A stretch of 64,000 nucleotides of DNA from Natronomonas salina (GCF_013391105.1 NZ_CP058335.1:3100001-3164000), one strand, 5' to 3'; numbered from the stretch's first letter, positions 27,396 to 36,567 are shown. Numbers and translations are program-made. The notes: generated from the letters alone by a model not told the origin.

Positions 27396-28070
27396 CTACA
27401 GAGAGTCTACGGCCTCGCGGAGCCGCTCGCTGCCGCGTCTGCCGAACGGGAGGCCGTGGCCCATCGCGGCGACCTCGAAGTCGCCGGCTCGCGTCTCGAG
27501 GTCCCGCAGGCTCCGGTGGACCTCGTCGGTGTCGTAGGAGACGACCCAGGGCGACGGTCGCAGCGAGCCGCCCTGCTCCATGACCGCGTCGCCGAGGAAC
27601 GCGGCCTCGCGGTCCTCGTGGAGGTAGACGGTGTGGCCCGGCGTGTGACCCGGGGTGTGGACGGCGGTGAACCCCCCGATTTCGTCGCCGTCGTCGACCG
27701 GGCGGACGCGGTCCTCGGGGAGGTCGCCGACGAACGGGCCGCTGAGGAGCTGGAGCAACGTCTTCGGTCCCTGGAGCGGCGGCCGCTCCCGGCCGGTCGC
27801 GTACGCCACGTCGCCGCGGCCGACGTAGATGGGCGCGTCGACGGCGAGCTTCGCGGCCGCGCCGACGTGGTCGAAGTCGTAGTGGGTCACCAGGAGCCGA
27901 TCGACGTCCTCGCGGGCGAACCCGGCCTGGTCGATCCCCGCCTCGATCCTCGCGGCGTCGAACGGCGTCCCGACGTCGACGAGCGTCAGCCCGTCCCCGT
28001 CCTCGACGAGGTAGGCGTTGACCCCCGTGCAGTCGAGCCACCAGACGCCGTCGCGTAGCTCCGTGACCAT
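27396..28070 (-). CDS. Metallo-beta-lactamase fold hydrolase
   Basis: Protein of 224 residues. The metal-binding core reads THYDFDHVG, then HTPGHTPGH, GDAVM and a late GHGLPFG, covering the main metal-ligand positions of the fold. The first motif is H-x-D-x-D-H instead of the commonest H-x-H-x-D-H, a variant also met in glyoxalase II-like relatives. The N-terminus ELRDGVWWLDCTGVNAYLVEDGDGL is typical of small MBL hydrolases. It is cytoplasmic; substrate unknown (a thioester or lactone is a guess). It is divergently oriented to the polyprenyl synthase gene with a 180-base shared upstream region. Confidence 0.88.
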   Translation of the reverse strand: MVTELRDGVWWLDCTGVNAYLVEDGDGLTLVDVGTPFDAARIEAGIDQAGFAREDVDRLLVTHYDFDHVGAAAKLAVDAPIYVGRGDVAYATGRERPPLQGPKTLLQLLSGPFVGDLPEDRVRPVDDGDEIGGFTAVHTPGHTPGHTVYLHEDREAAFLGDAVMEQGGSLRPSPWVVSYDTDEVHRSLRDLETRAGDFEVAAMGHGLPFGRRGSERLREAVDSL

Positions 28071-28251
28071 ACCGGGGGCTTGGGCGGCCTCCGTGAAAAA
28101 CGTGGGACGCGGCCGACGGTCAGCAGCGAGGTCGGAGCTGTCGGCCGGCAGCAACCTCCGGACAGTCGACGAGCCGCGCTCTCGGCCCCGAGAAACCGAC
28201 CCGACGTTGTGGTTCGTAATGTACTTCCGAGGGGTCTCCCTACCGATTTCC

Positions 28252-29127
28252 ATGGAGTACCTTGAGCGCCGACGGGAGCTGGTGGAGGCCCGCCTGGAGT
28301 CGGTGCTCGACGCCACGGAGCCCGAGGCGTTGACCTCCCGCCTCGAGCACGTCTCGCTGTCCGGCGGCAAGCGCGTCCGGCCGATGGTGACGCTGCTGGC
28401 CTTCGAGGCCGCCGGCGGCGAACTGGCCGGGGAGGCCGGCCGGGACTCGCCGGGCTCGCGGAACGCCGTCGACTTCGCCGTCGGCGTCGAACTCGTCCAC
28501 AACGCCTCCCTCGTCGTCGACGACATCATCGACGAGTCGGCGCTGCGTCGCGGCGTCGACAGCGCCTGGGCCGCCTTCGGCCACGGCTCGGCCATCGTCG
28601 CCAGCGACGGCCTGCTCGGCGAGGCGTTCGCGCTGTTCTCCGCCGACGAGCGCGCCATGCGGGTCGTCGCGGAGTCGATGGTGGAACTCGGCGAGGGCGA
28701 GGCCACCGAGCTCGTCGCCCGGCCGACCACCGAGCGGGAGTACATGGAGTTAGCCCGGCGGAAGACCGGCGCGCTGTTCCGGGCGGCCGCCGAACTCGGC
28801 GCCATCGCGGCCGACGCCGACGCCTACACCGTCGAGGCGTTCGGCCAGTACGCCGAGCGGGTCGGCATCGCCTTCCAGATCCGCGACGACGTCCTCGACG
28901 CGACGGCCGACCCCGACGCCCTCGGGAAGCCGACCGGCCAGGACGAGGCGATGGAGCGGCCGTCGCTCGTCCAGATCACCGAGATGACGCCGGAGGAGGC
29001 CAACGCCCGCGCCCGCGAGGAGTCCGACGCCGCCCTCCAGGCGCTGGACTCCGCCGACGCCGTCGACTCGGACGCGGTCGGCTACCTCGAGGACCTCGCG
29101 GAGTTCGTCGTCGTCAGGGAGCGCTAG
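28252..29127 (+). CDS. Polyprenyl (geranylgeranyl-type) diphosphate synthase
   Basis: Protein of 291 residues of the trans-isoprenyl synthase family. The first Asp-rich motif is DDIIDESALRR, the second RDDVLDATAD, both needed for magnesium-diphosphate binding; GGKRVRP near residue 40 binds the isopentenyl diphosphate. It would elongate isoprenoids for membrane lipids or quinone tails. Product length cannot be set without modelling. It is slightly shorter than typical enzymes (about 320-350). The ATG at 28252 is chosen because a tggttcgtaa element is about 35 bases upstream; an ATG at 28219 is possible. Followed after 82 bases by the DUF502 gene. Confidence 0.9.
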   Translation: MEYLERRRELVEARLESVLDATEPEALTSRLEHVSLSGGKRVRPMVTLLAFEAAGGELAGEAGRDSPGSRNAVDFAVGVELVHNASLVVDDIIDESALRRGVDSAWAAFGHGSAIVASDGLLGEAFALFSADERAMRVVAESMVELGEGEATELVARPTTEREYMELARRKTGALFRAAAELGAIAADADAYTVEAFGQYAERVGIAFQIRDDVLDATADPDALGKPTGQDEAMERPSLVQITEMTPEEANARAREESDAALQALDSADAVDSDAVGYLEDLAEFVVVRER

Positions 29128-29209
29128 GGAGTGTCGGCGGCCCGGCCCGCACTGCGTCCGTCCGCCCCCGCAACTGATTTCCTTCGCTCCGTCCAACGGT
29201 CTGACACTG

Positions 29210-30103
29210 ATGCCGTCCGAGTCGCCCGACGACCCCGACGAGTCCCGATCCACGGCCCGTCAGACCGGTGAGTCGCTCTACAAGACTCTCCTGGATACGC
29301 TGCTGACCGGCATCGCGATCACCATCCCGCTCATCATCACGCTGTACGTCCTCCGGATCGGTCTCGACTTCGTCTACGGCGCGCTCCAGCCGGTGATCGG
29401 GGTCCTCGAGTGGGCCGGGATCATCGACATGTTCCGGCGGGTCGAGCTCATCAGTCTCCTCATCGACCTCGGACTGTACTCCTTCGTCATCGGGTTCCTC
29501 ACGGAGATCATCACCATCGTCCTGCTGCTCGCGGTCGTGCTCGTCCTCGGCACCATCGGACGCAACCGGTACGGGGAGCGGGTCATCAGCTACGTCGACC
29601 TCGCCATCGCCTCCATCCCGGGGATCGGGACCGTCTACAAGAGCTTCCGGCGGATGGGCGACGTGATGCTCAACGACAACGCGGAGAACTTCCAGGAGGT
29701 GAAGCTCGTCCAGGCCCTCGAGGAGAACGTCTACGTCCTCGGGTTCAAGACGAGCGCGGCGCCGAAGGGGATCGAGACCGCGACGGACCACGACGACATG
29801 GTGGCGATGTTCCTGCCGCTGGCGCCGAACCCCGTCACCGGCGGCTTCCTCACGTACGTCCCCGAGGAGGACGTCTACGACATCGACATGACCATCGAGG
29901 AGGGCGTCCGGAGCATCCTCACCAGCGGCATCGCCACCGGGGAGGACGCCTCCCAGATGAGCGAGGTCACGATGGGCGACCTCGGCAAGATCGCCGACGT
30001 CGAGAACCTCCAGGACGCGCTCGCGCCGGACGAAGGGCGACGCACCGGCCGGGACGGCGCGGACGGCGACGGCGGCGCGGACGGTGACGATCGCGGGCGT
30101 TGA
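29210..30103 (+). CDS. DUF502 family membrane protein
   Basis: Protein of 297 residues. Two membrane segments (about residues 28-55 and 88-115) frame a short outer loop; a soluble portion follows with the signature SIPGIGTVYKSFRRMGD and GFLTYVPEEDVYDIDMTIEEG, characteristic of DUF502. The C-terminal tail is a disordered acidic Gly/Asp stretch. The family is widespread in bacteria and archaea but its function is unknown. It follows the isoprenoid synthase gene on the same strand. Confidence 0.9.
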   Translation: MPSESPDDPDESRSTARQTGESLYKTLLDTLLTGIAITIPLIITLYVLRIGLDFVYGALQPVIGVLEWAGIIDMFRRVELISLLIDLGLYSFVIGFLTEIITIVLLLAVVLVLGTIGRNRYGERVISYVDLAIASIPGIGTVYKSFRRMGDVMLNDNAENFQEVKLVQALEENVYVLGFKTSAAPKGIETATDHDDMVAMFLPLAPNPVTGGFLTYVPEEDVYDIDMTIEEGVRSILTSGIATGEDASQMSEVTMGDLGKIADVENLQDALAPDEGRRTGRDGADGDGGADGDDRGR

Positions 30104-30196
30104 GCACGGGGAGAGAGGCCCGGGGCGGTCGACCCGGCCACCCAACGGACACGCCGAAGGGCAACGCGTTTACACCCGGCCCCCGCAGTCCCGCCC

Positions 30197-31030
30197 ATGA
30201 TAGTCCCGGGTTCCGCGTCACAGGAGGTGGCGGCGGCGCTGGCGGCCGAACTCGACGAACCGCTGGCGCCCGTCGAGTACGAGCGGTTCGCCGACGGCGA
30301 ACAGCTGGTCCGCGTCCCCGAGACCGACGACCGGGCCGTCGTCGTCGCCTCGACGGTCTCCGACCGCGCGCACGTCGAGTTGCTCCAGTTGCAGGACGCC
30401 GCCCGCCAGCAGGCCGACGAGGTGGTCACCGTCGTCCCGTACATGGGGTACGGCCGCCAGGACCAGGCCTTCGAGGCCGGCGAGCCGGTCTCCGCCCGCG
30501 CGGTCGCGCGGGCCATCTCCACCGGCACCGACCGCGTGCTGACCGTCAACCCCCACGAGCCGGCCGTCCGCGACTTCTTCGACGTCCCCTGCGAGCCGGT
30601 CGACGCGGCCGGCCGCCTCGCCGACCCGCTGCCGGCGCTCTCCGAGCCGCTCTTCCTCTCGCCGGACGCCGGCGCCGTCGGCATCGCGGAGACCGTCCGG
30701 GACGCCCACGGCGCCGGCGAGGTCGACTACTTCGAGAAGCACCGCCTCTCCGACACCGAGGTCGAGATCCAGCCCAGCGACGCCGCCACCGCCGACCGCG
30801 ACGTCGTCCTCGTCGACGACATCGTCGCCACGGGCTCGACGATGAGCACCGCCATCTCGCAGCTCGAGGCGCCCGCGCGCGTGTTCGTCACCTGCGTCCA
30901 CCCGCTGCTCGCGGCGGACGCGCGGACGAAGCTGGCCAACGCCGGCGTCGACGCCGTCTACGGGACCGACACCGTCGAACGAGCCGTCTCGGCGGTCAGC
31001 GCCGCCCCCGCAATCGCCGAGCGGCTGTAG
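30197..31030 (+). CDS. prs: Ribose-phosphate pyrophosphokinase (PRPP synthetase)
   Basis: Protein of 277 residues, shorter than the about 315 of bacterial enzymes but typical of archaeal class I/III forms. It has the pyrophosphate-binding MGYGRQDQAFEAGEPVSARAVA region and the PRPP loop VVLVDDIVATGSTMSTAI near residues 200-217. It makes PRPP from ribose 5-phosphate and ATP, the entry to purine, pyrimidine and histidine synthesis. It has its own upstream TATA-like ttacac element. The Cys-rich small protein gene converges on its end. Confidence 0.93.
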   Translation: MIVPGSASQEVAAALAAELDEPLAPVEYERFADGEQLVRVPETDDRAVVVASTVSDRAHVELLQLQDAARQQADEVVTVVPYMGYGRQDQAFEAGEPVSARAVARAISTGTDRVLTVNPHEPAVRDFFDVPCEPVDAAGRLADPLPALSEPLFLSPDAGAVGIAETVRDAHGAGEVDYFEKHRLSDTEVEIQPSDAATADRDVVLVDDIVATGSTMSTAISQLEAPARVFVTCVHPLLAADARTKLANAGVDAVYGTDTVERAVSAVSAAPAIAERL

Positions 31031-31075
31031 CGGCGCCGCCCCGGTCGTGCGTCCGCTCGCGTCATCCCACTCTTC

Positions 31076-31252
31076 CTACTCCTCGGCCGCGTCCTCGGCG
31101 TCCAGTTTGACGTACGCCTCCGTCGTCGCGTCGGGCAGCGTCCCCTCCGGGTCGAGGTACGTCCGGTCGCTGCCGCAGGCCGGACAGGCCTCGCGCTCCG
31201 CGGCGGGTTCGACGCGCTCGCAGGTCGGACAGACGAGGTACCGCTCGCTCAT
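31076..31252 (-). CDS. Small zinc-ribbon protein
   Basis: Protein of 58 residues with two CxxC pairs, LVCPTCERVEP and REACPACGSDRTY, that would hold one zinc ion. The rest is acidic (LDAEDAAEE). The ATG overlaps the stop codon of the upstream metallopeptidase gene by 4 bases, so it is probably translated with it. Tiny zinc-finger proteins are abundant in haloarchaea and several influence biofilm or swarming, but no specific function can be given here. Confidence 0.85.
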   Translation of the reverse strand: MSERYLVCPTCERVEPAAEREACPACGSDRTYLDPEGTLPDATTEAYVKLDAEDAAEE

Positions 31253-33243
31253 CGTCTGCGCCGGAGGAACAGCGAGGTGGCGACGAGGGCGACGACGGCC
31301 GGGACTGCGCCGAGACCGGGGCCGTCGTTCGTCGACGGCGGCGTCCCGTCGTCGGTCCCGCTCGTCGTCCCGTCGTCGGTCCCGCTCGTCGTCCCGTCGT
31401 CGGTCCCGCTCGTCGTCCCCGTCCCCGTCGGTCCGGGCGTCGCCGTCTCCTCGGTCACGGTCACCGTCGCGGAACGGCCGCCGGCGGTCACCTCGTGCTC
31501 GCCGGGCGAGTCGAACGTCGTGGTCGTCTCGACGGTCGCCGCGCCGTCGGCCATCCGCACCGTCTCGGAGCCGACCGACTCGCCGTCGACCGCGAACTCG
31601 ACCTCGCCGGCGGCCGGGCGGTCGGCGCTGGACTCGACGGTCGCGCGCAGCGTCACCCGCTCGCCCATCGCGGCCTCGGTCGGCTCGGCTTCGAGACCCG
31701 TCACCTCGAGGTCGGCCGGCTCCTCGACGACCGCGGTCGTCGACGCCGACCCGGCAGCCAGGTCGTACTCGCCGGCGTCCTCGAAGGTTCGCTCGAAGGT
31801 CACCGTCGTCGACTCGCCCGGGCCGAGCGTCCCGGATCTCGTCTCGACCGTCTCGCCGTCGACGCGGAAGGGGACCTCGAAGTCGCCCTCCTGGTTGCCC
31901 TCGTTGCGGACCGTCACGGTCGCCGTCAGCGTCTCGCCGGCGACGATCCGGGGTTCCTGGAGGTTCGCCTCGCGGTAGGGACCCGAGACCGCGAAGGAGT
32001 CGAACTCGGCGGCGAGGTCCGGGCCGCCGTAGGCCTCGACGTGCTCCTGGCGGCTCCAGACCGGCGGGACGTCCGTCGTCTCGGTGTACCGCTCGGCCTC
32101 GGCTCGCAGGTCGGCGTCGCCGGCGGCCTCGATCGCGTCGAGGAAGCGCTCGTGGGTCAGCTCCTCGCCGGGCTCGTTGAACTCCCGGACGGCGGCGTCG
32201 ATGGAGGTGTCGTGCTCGGCGCGGAGACGGCGATCGAGGTAACCGAAGACGAGCGCGCCCTTGTCGTAGTTGCCCTGAGTGTTCTCCCACGTCGAGGGGT
32301 CGACGAGTTCGACGTCGGAGTGCTCGTCGTCGCGGCCGTCGGCCATCCGGTCGCGGAACTCCTCGTAGTCGATGTGGCCGCGCTCGTAGGCGATCAGTGC
32401 CGCGTAGTAGTCGGCCATCCCCTCGATCGTCCAGCGGGTCTCGGTCGTCCGGCCGTAGTCCTGGAGGGTGTGGACGTACTCGTGAATCCAGGTGTTCTTC
32501 GGGTTATCCAGGCCCTCGGCGTCACGGACCCACATGTTCGAGTCGCCGCGCTGGACGCCCGTCGCGGCCCACTCGATGTTCGCCGAGGGGACGACGAACA
32601 CGAGCACCTCCTCGTCCTTCTGGCCGAGCTGGATGCGCTCGGAGGCGGCGGCCAGGTCGTCGAGGACGGCCTCCCGGCCCGGCCGGAGGTCCGAGGCGCC
32701 GGCCTCGACGAGGCGGAACCGCTGGCCGGACGCCTCGCGGGTGGTCTCCTCGTAGGGGCCGAGGTAGGCGATGTGTCGGCCGCCGACGCCCTCGCCGTCG
32801 ACGCTCGAGGAGACGTCCACGTCGGCCCGGACGCCGCTCCAGCTCAGGCTGATGCTCGGCGTCCGGACGACGGCCCACTCGTCGGTGACGGCGTAGAGGT
32901 GCTCCTCGCCGTTCCCGCGGTCCATCGTCACGTTGCCCTCCATCGAGTACTGCAGGTACGGCTGGTCGGTCGTGCGGGTCCACTCCCAGGTCCGGTCGCC
33001 GGTTCGTGAGAACCCCGACGATTCGTGGACCTCGGTCCCCTCGGGGATGGTTATCTCCAGGCTCGTCGTCCCGCTCGGGACCCTGACGTCGGTCCGGACG
33101 TCGACCTCGCCGGGGGCGTCGTTCTGGGCCAGCGTGTGGTCGACCTCGATGGTCGCCGCTGCCGCCGTCCCGGTGAGGGCGACGGTCCCGGCGAACAGCC
33201 AGCAGACGAGCAATGCGGCGACGACGACCGGCCGTCCTCTCAT
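31249..33243 (-). CDS. Surface zinc metallopeptidase-like protein with CARDB repeats and PGF-CTERM-like anchor
   Basis: Protein of 664 residues. A Sec signal peptide (VVVAALLVCWLFAGTVALTG) is followed by a strand-rich region. A peptidase domain follows with TWIHEYVHTLQDY (HExxH near residue 265) and, about 20 residues later, TIEGMADYYAA supplying the third ligand Glu. Two CARDB-like beta-sandwich repeats follow (about residues 440-520 and 525-600), then a Thr-rich linker made of three SGTDDGTT repeats. The end is GPGLGAVPAVVALVATSLFLRRRR: a Gly-Pro motif, hydrophobic span and Arg cluster like the archaeosortase A signal. It would be cleaved and lipid-anchored on the cell surface. The motif reads PGL rather than PGF. 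Confidence 0.87.
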   Translation of the reverse strand: MRGRPVVVAALLVCWLFAGTVALTGTAAAATIEVDHTLAQNDAPGEVDVRTDVRVPSGTTSLEITIPEGTEVHESSGFSRTGDRTWEWTRTTDQPYLQYSMEGNVTMDRGNGEEHLYAVTDEWAVVRTPSISLSWSGVRADVDVSSSVDGEGVGGRHIAYLGPYEETTREASGQRFRLVEAGASDLRPGREAVLDDLAAASERIQLGQKDEEVLVFVVPSANIEWAATGVQRGDSNMWVRDAEGLDNPKNTWIHEYVHTLQDYGRTTETRWTIEGMADYYAALIAYERGHIDYEEFRDRMADGRDDEHSDVELVDPSTWENTQGNYDKGALVFGYLDRRLRAEHDTSIDAAVREFNEPGEELTHERFLDAIEAAGDADLRAEAERYTETTDVPPVWSRQEHVEAYGGPDLAAEFDSFAVSGPYREANLQEPRIVAGETLTATVTVRNEGNQEGDFEVPFRVDGETVETRSGTLGPGESTTVTFERTFEDAGEYDLAAGSASTTAVVEEPADLEVTGLEAEPTEAAMGERVTLRATVESSADRPAAGEVEFAVDGESVGSETVRMADGAATVETTTTFDSPGEHEVTAGGRSATVTVTEETATPGPTGTGTTSGTDDGTTSGTDDGTTSGTDDGTPPSTNDGPGLGAVPAVVALVATSLFLRRRR
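31345..31416 (-). repeat. Three perfect 24-bp tandem repeats
   Basis: Three exact copies of a 24-base unit encode the Thr/Ser/Asp linker of the surface peptidase (repeat SGTDDGTT). The copy number may vary between strains and lengthens or shortens the stalk before the C-terminal anchor. Confidence 0.85.
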
Positions 33244-36200
33244 CTAGTTGTCGGATACGGGCTCGACCGTTATCTCCATGTCGGTCGTTTCGACGGACCA
33301 CACTCGCTCGTAGCCGTCGTCGACCGGGCCGAACTCGGCGGCCCGGACCTCCCCGGCGATGAGGTCCTCGTGCTCGGCGACGAGGGCGGCGATCCGGTCG
33401 TCGGCGACTTCGAGGTCGACGCGGATCTCCGCCTCGATGTCGAGGTCCAGCTCCTTGCGCATCTCCTGGACGCGGCGGACGACCTCGCGGGCGTACCCCT
33501 CGCTCTCGATGTCCTCGGTCAGCGTGGTGTCGACGTAGACGACCCCGCGGTCCTCGCCGCCGACGGTGAAGGCCGTCCCCTCGACGGTCTCCGGCGTCTC
33601 GGTGTTGAACTCGACCATCTCGTCGGTCAGCTCGACCTCGCGGCCGAGTTCGTCGGCGACCGCCGCCTCCAGGGCCTCGACGGTCGTCTCGGTGACCGAC
33701 ACGGCGTTGAGCGCGTCCATCACCTCGCCGGCCTCGTCGCCGAACGCGGGGCCGAGCACCGACATGTCCGCGCGGGCGCCGTAGCTGAGTTCCTCCCACT
33801 CGGCGCCGGGTTCGACCAGTTCGATCTCGCGGGCGTTGAGTCGGTCGCGGAGCAGGTCGCGGTGGCGGTCGACCGCGGCGGCGGCCGCCTCGTCGTCCGC
33901 GGCGACCACGACGCGCGTGACGGGCCACCGGAGCTTGCGTTCGGCCTGTTGGCGGGCGTTCGACCCCGCCTCCTCGACGGCGGCGGCGATCTCGACGTCG
34001 GTCTCCAGCTGCGGGTCGCGGTACGCCTCGTCGACCGCGGGCCAGTCGCACATGTGGACGGTGTCGTGGCCGGCGTCGCCGGTGAGCGTCCCGTAGATCT
34101 CCTCGGCGACGAACGGGGCGTAGGGCGCCAGCAGCTTCGTCGTCTCCAGGAGGACGTGGTACAGCGTCGCGTAGGCGGCCTCCTTGCTCGCCGAGTCGGC
34201 CTCGTCCCACATCCGCTCGCGGACGACCTGGATGTAGAACCGCGAGACGTCCTCGACGACGAACTCCAACAGCGCGTCGAGGGCCCTGTCCTGGCGGTAG
34301 TCGTCCCACTGCTCGGTCATCTCGGCGGTGACGGTCTGCAGCCGCGAGAGTACCCACTCGTCGACGGTCTCCAGTTCGGCGTCGTCGATGGAGACCGAGA
34401 ACGGATCGTAGTCGTCCAGCCGCATGTACGGCAGCGGGAACCGGAAGACGTTCCAGAGGATGTTGAGGTCGCGCTGTCGGTTCTCCATCTCGTCCCAGGA
34501 GAACCGCATGTCGTCGCCCTGCGGGTTCTGCGAGAGCAGGAACAGCCGCATCGGGTCGGCGCCGTGGCGGTCGATGGCCTCCTGCGGCGCGACGATGTTG
34601 CCGATGGACTTCGACATCTTCCGGCCGTCCTCGGCGAGCGCCCAGCCGTGCATCAGGACGTTCCTGTAGGGGACCTCGCCGAGGGCGGCGCTGCCCATGC
34701 CGAGTTGCGACCAGAACCACCCGCGGGTCTGGTCGTGGGCCTCCATGATGAGGTCGGCGGGCCACAGCTCCTCGAAGGCGTCCTCGTTCTCGGGGTAGTC
34801 GAGCGTGCCCCACGAGGCGACCGAGGAATCCAGCCAGACGTCGAAGACGTCCGGGACGCGGGTGTACGTGGTGCCGTCCTCGGTGATGGTCAGCTCGTCG
34901 ACGGTGCCCTTGTGGAGGTCCACCGAGTCGGGGTCGACGTCCTGGTCGACCCGCTCGGCGAGCTCCTCGCGGGTGCCGATCACGATGGCCTCGTCGACGT
35001 CGCCGTCCCAGCCTTCGGCGGCTTCGCCGCCTCCGTTCGAGGCAGCGGCCTCGCCATCCGGCACCCAGATGGGGATCGGGATGCCCCAGTAGCGCTGCCG
35101 GGAGACGTTCCAGTCCGGCGAGTCCTCGACGAAGTCGCGGAACCGGTTGTCGCGGGCGGACTGGGGGTGCCACTCGCTGTCCTCGATGTTCGCGAGCAGT
35201 TCCTCCTTGATGTCGGTGACCGTGATGAACCACTGGTCGGTCACCATCTGGATGATGCCGGTGTCGCAGCGCCAGCAGTGGCCGTAGTCGTGGTGGACGG
35301 TGCCGCGGGAGAGCAGCAGGCCCTTGGCCTCGAGGTCGTCCATGATTGCCTCGTCGGCGTCCTTGACGAACTGGCCGGCGTAGGCGCCGCCGGCGTCCTC
35401 GTAGACGCCGTCGGGGCCGACCGGACAGAAGATCTCCAGGCCCAGCTCGCGGCCGCGCTCGAAGTCGACCTCACCGTGGCCGGGCGCGGAGTGGACCAGG
35501 CCCGTGCGGTCCGCCTCGACGTAGTCGGCGGTGTACACCTGCAGCGCTCCCTCGAAGTCCGGCGCCTCGGGGACCTCCTCGCGCAGCGGGTGGTCGTACG
35601 TCCAGCCGACCATCTCCTCGCCGGTGACCTCCTCGATGACCTCGTAGTCCTCGTCGTAGCCGCCCTCGGCGAGGGCGTCCTCGACGCAGGACTCCTCGAG
35701 GTAGAGCACCTCGCGCTCGCCGCCCCTCCGGGCCTCGACGGCCTGGTAGGTCATCTCGGGGTCGACGGCGACGAAGGTGTTCGCCGGGACGGTCCAGGGG
35801 GTGGTCGTCCAGACGACGAGGTGGCCGTCCCTGTCCTGCAGAGGGAACTTCACGTAGATGGAGGGGTCCTCGACGTGCTCGTACTCGACCTCGTTGTTCG
35901 CGATGGCGGTCTCGCAGCGCGGACACTGGCTGATCGAGCGCTGGCCCTGCTCGACGAGGTCGCGGTCGTGGGCCCGCTGGAACCCCCACCACGCGGCCTC
36001 CATGTACTCCGGCTCGACGGTCTTGTAGGGGTCCTCCCAGTCCATCCAGACGCCGAAGGACTTGAAGTCCTCCTGGAGGCCCTGCAGTTGCTCCTCGGCG
36101 AAGGCCTTGCACTCGTCGATGAAGTTCTGCTCGCCGAACTCCTCGATGTCCTTCTTGTTGTCGAAGCCGAGCTGCTCTTCGACCTTCGTCTCGATCGGCA

Positions 36201-36474
36201 GCCCGTGCATGTCGTAGCCCGGGCGGTCCGTGACGTCGTAGCCCCGCATCCGGAGGTGGCGGATGTAGGCGTCCTTCAGCGTCTTGTTCCAGGTCGTCCC
36301 CATGTGGGCCGCCCCGGAGGTGTACGGCGGGCCGTCGACGAAGAAGAAGTCCTCGCCGTCCTCGCGGTGCTCCTTGGCTTTCTCGTAGGCGTCGACCTCG
36401 TCCCAGTAGTCGAACACCCGCGATTCGACGTCCTGGGGCTCGTACTGGTCGTCCACCTCGGCGAACCGGCTCAT
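33244..36474 (-). CDS. ileS: Isoleucyl-tRNA synthetase
   Basis: Protein of 1076 residues of class I. The HIGH-type motif is PPYTSGAAHMGT near residue 55 and the second catalytic motif KMSKSIGN near 619. The editing domain (WTTTPWTVPANTF, about residue 220) and the long C-terminal anticodon-binding region are present. It charges tRNA-Ile. The extra phrase GEAAASNGGGEAAEGWDGD (about residues 474-492, after WVPD) interrupts a conserved region and is underlain by a small DNA dyad. The start at 36474 has a leaderless-type promoter (tttaac about 25 bases upstream). Confidence 0.97.
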   Translation of the reverse strand: MSRFAEVDDQYEPQDVESRVFDYWDEVDAYEKAKEHREDGEDFFFVDGPPYTSGAAHMGTTWNKTLKDAYIRHLRMRGYDVTDRPGYDMHGLPIETKVEEQLGFDNKKDIEEFGEQNFIDECKAFAEEQLQGLQEDFKSFGVWMDWEDPYKTVEPEYMEAAWWGFQRAHDRDLVEQGQRSISQCPRCETAIANNEVEYEHVEDPSIYVKFPLQDRDGHLVVWTTTPWTVPANTFVAVDPEMTYQAVEARRGGEREVLYLEESCVEDALAEGGYDEDYEVIEEVTGEEMVGWTYDHPLREEVPEAPDFEGALQVYTADYVEADRTGLVHSAPGHGEVDFERGRELGLEIFCPVGPDGVYEDAGGAYAGQFVKDADEAIMDDLEAKGLLLSRGTVHHDYGHCWRCDTGIIQMVTDQWFITVTDIKEELLANIEDSEWHPQSARDNRFRDFVEDSPDWNVSRQRYWGIPIPIWVPDGEAAASNGGGEAAEGWDGDVDEAIVIGTREELAERVDQDVDPDSVDLHKGTVDELTITEDGTTYTRVPDVFDVWLDSSVASWGTLDYPENEDAFEELWPADLIMEAHDQTRGWFWSQLGMGSAALGEVPYRNVLMHGWALAEDGRKMSKSIGNIVAPQEAIDRHGADPMRLFLLSQNPQGDDMRFSWDEMENRQRDLNILWNVFRFPLPYMRLDDYDPFSVSIDDAELETVDEWVLSRLQTVTAEMTEQWDDYRQDRALDALLEFVVEDVSRFYIQVVRERMWDEADSASKEAAYATLYHVLLETTKLLAPYAPFVAEEIYGTLTGDAGHDTVHMCDWPAVDEAYRDPQLETDVEIAAAVEEAGSNARQQAERKLRWPVTRVVVAADDEAAAAAVDRHRDLLRDRLNAREIELVEPGAEWEELSYGARADMSVLGPAFGDEAGEVMDALNAVSVTETTVEALEAAVADELGREVELTDEMVEFNTETPETVEGTAFTVGGEDRGVVYVDTTLTEDIESEGYAREVVRRVQEMRKELDLDIEAEIRVDLEVADDRIAALVAEHEDLIAGEVRAAEFGPVDDGYERVWSVETTDMEITVEPVSDN
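35017..35031. repeat. Small dyad inside the ileS insertion
   Basis: GGCGGC, spacer TTC, GCCGCC: a perfect 6-bp inverted repeat in the part of ileS that encodes a non-conserved Gly/Ala/Glu insertion. It resembles the insertion in gpmI in being a short GC-rich repeat within an essential gene. Confidence 0.45.
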
Positions 36475-36567
36475 ATCCCCTACAATTGCCCCCGCTGTTA
36501 AAGGACAATCGGTACCGTGCGGGCGGTTCTACGACGGCTGCCCGCAGGGCCGTCACGACGGGATCCG

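Noticed and set aside
28018-28251. Longer N-terminus for the polyprenyl synthase
   Set aside because: The extra residues would be antisense to the divergent hydrolase start and resemble non-coding sequence; the conserved domain begins after the ATG at 28252.
31345-31416. Short tandem repeats considered as a CRISPR-like array
   Set aside because: The 24-base copies are contiguous with no spacers and lie in frame within a surface protein gene, where they encode a linker.
33025-36501. A 1158-codon open frame on the plus strand over ileS
   Set aside because: It is antisense to isoleucyl-tRNA synthetase, whose motifs are clear on the other strand. High-GC haloarchaeal genes often leave open antisense frames; its translation is a low-complexity Val/Asp/Leu string.
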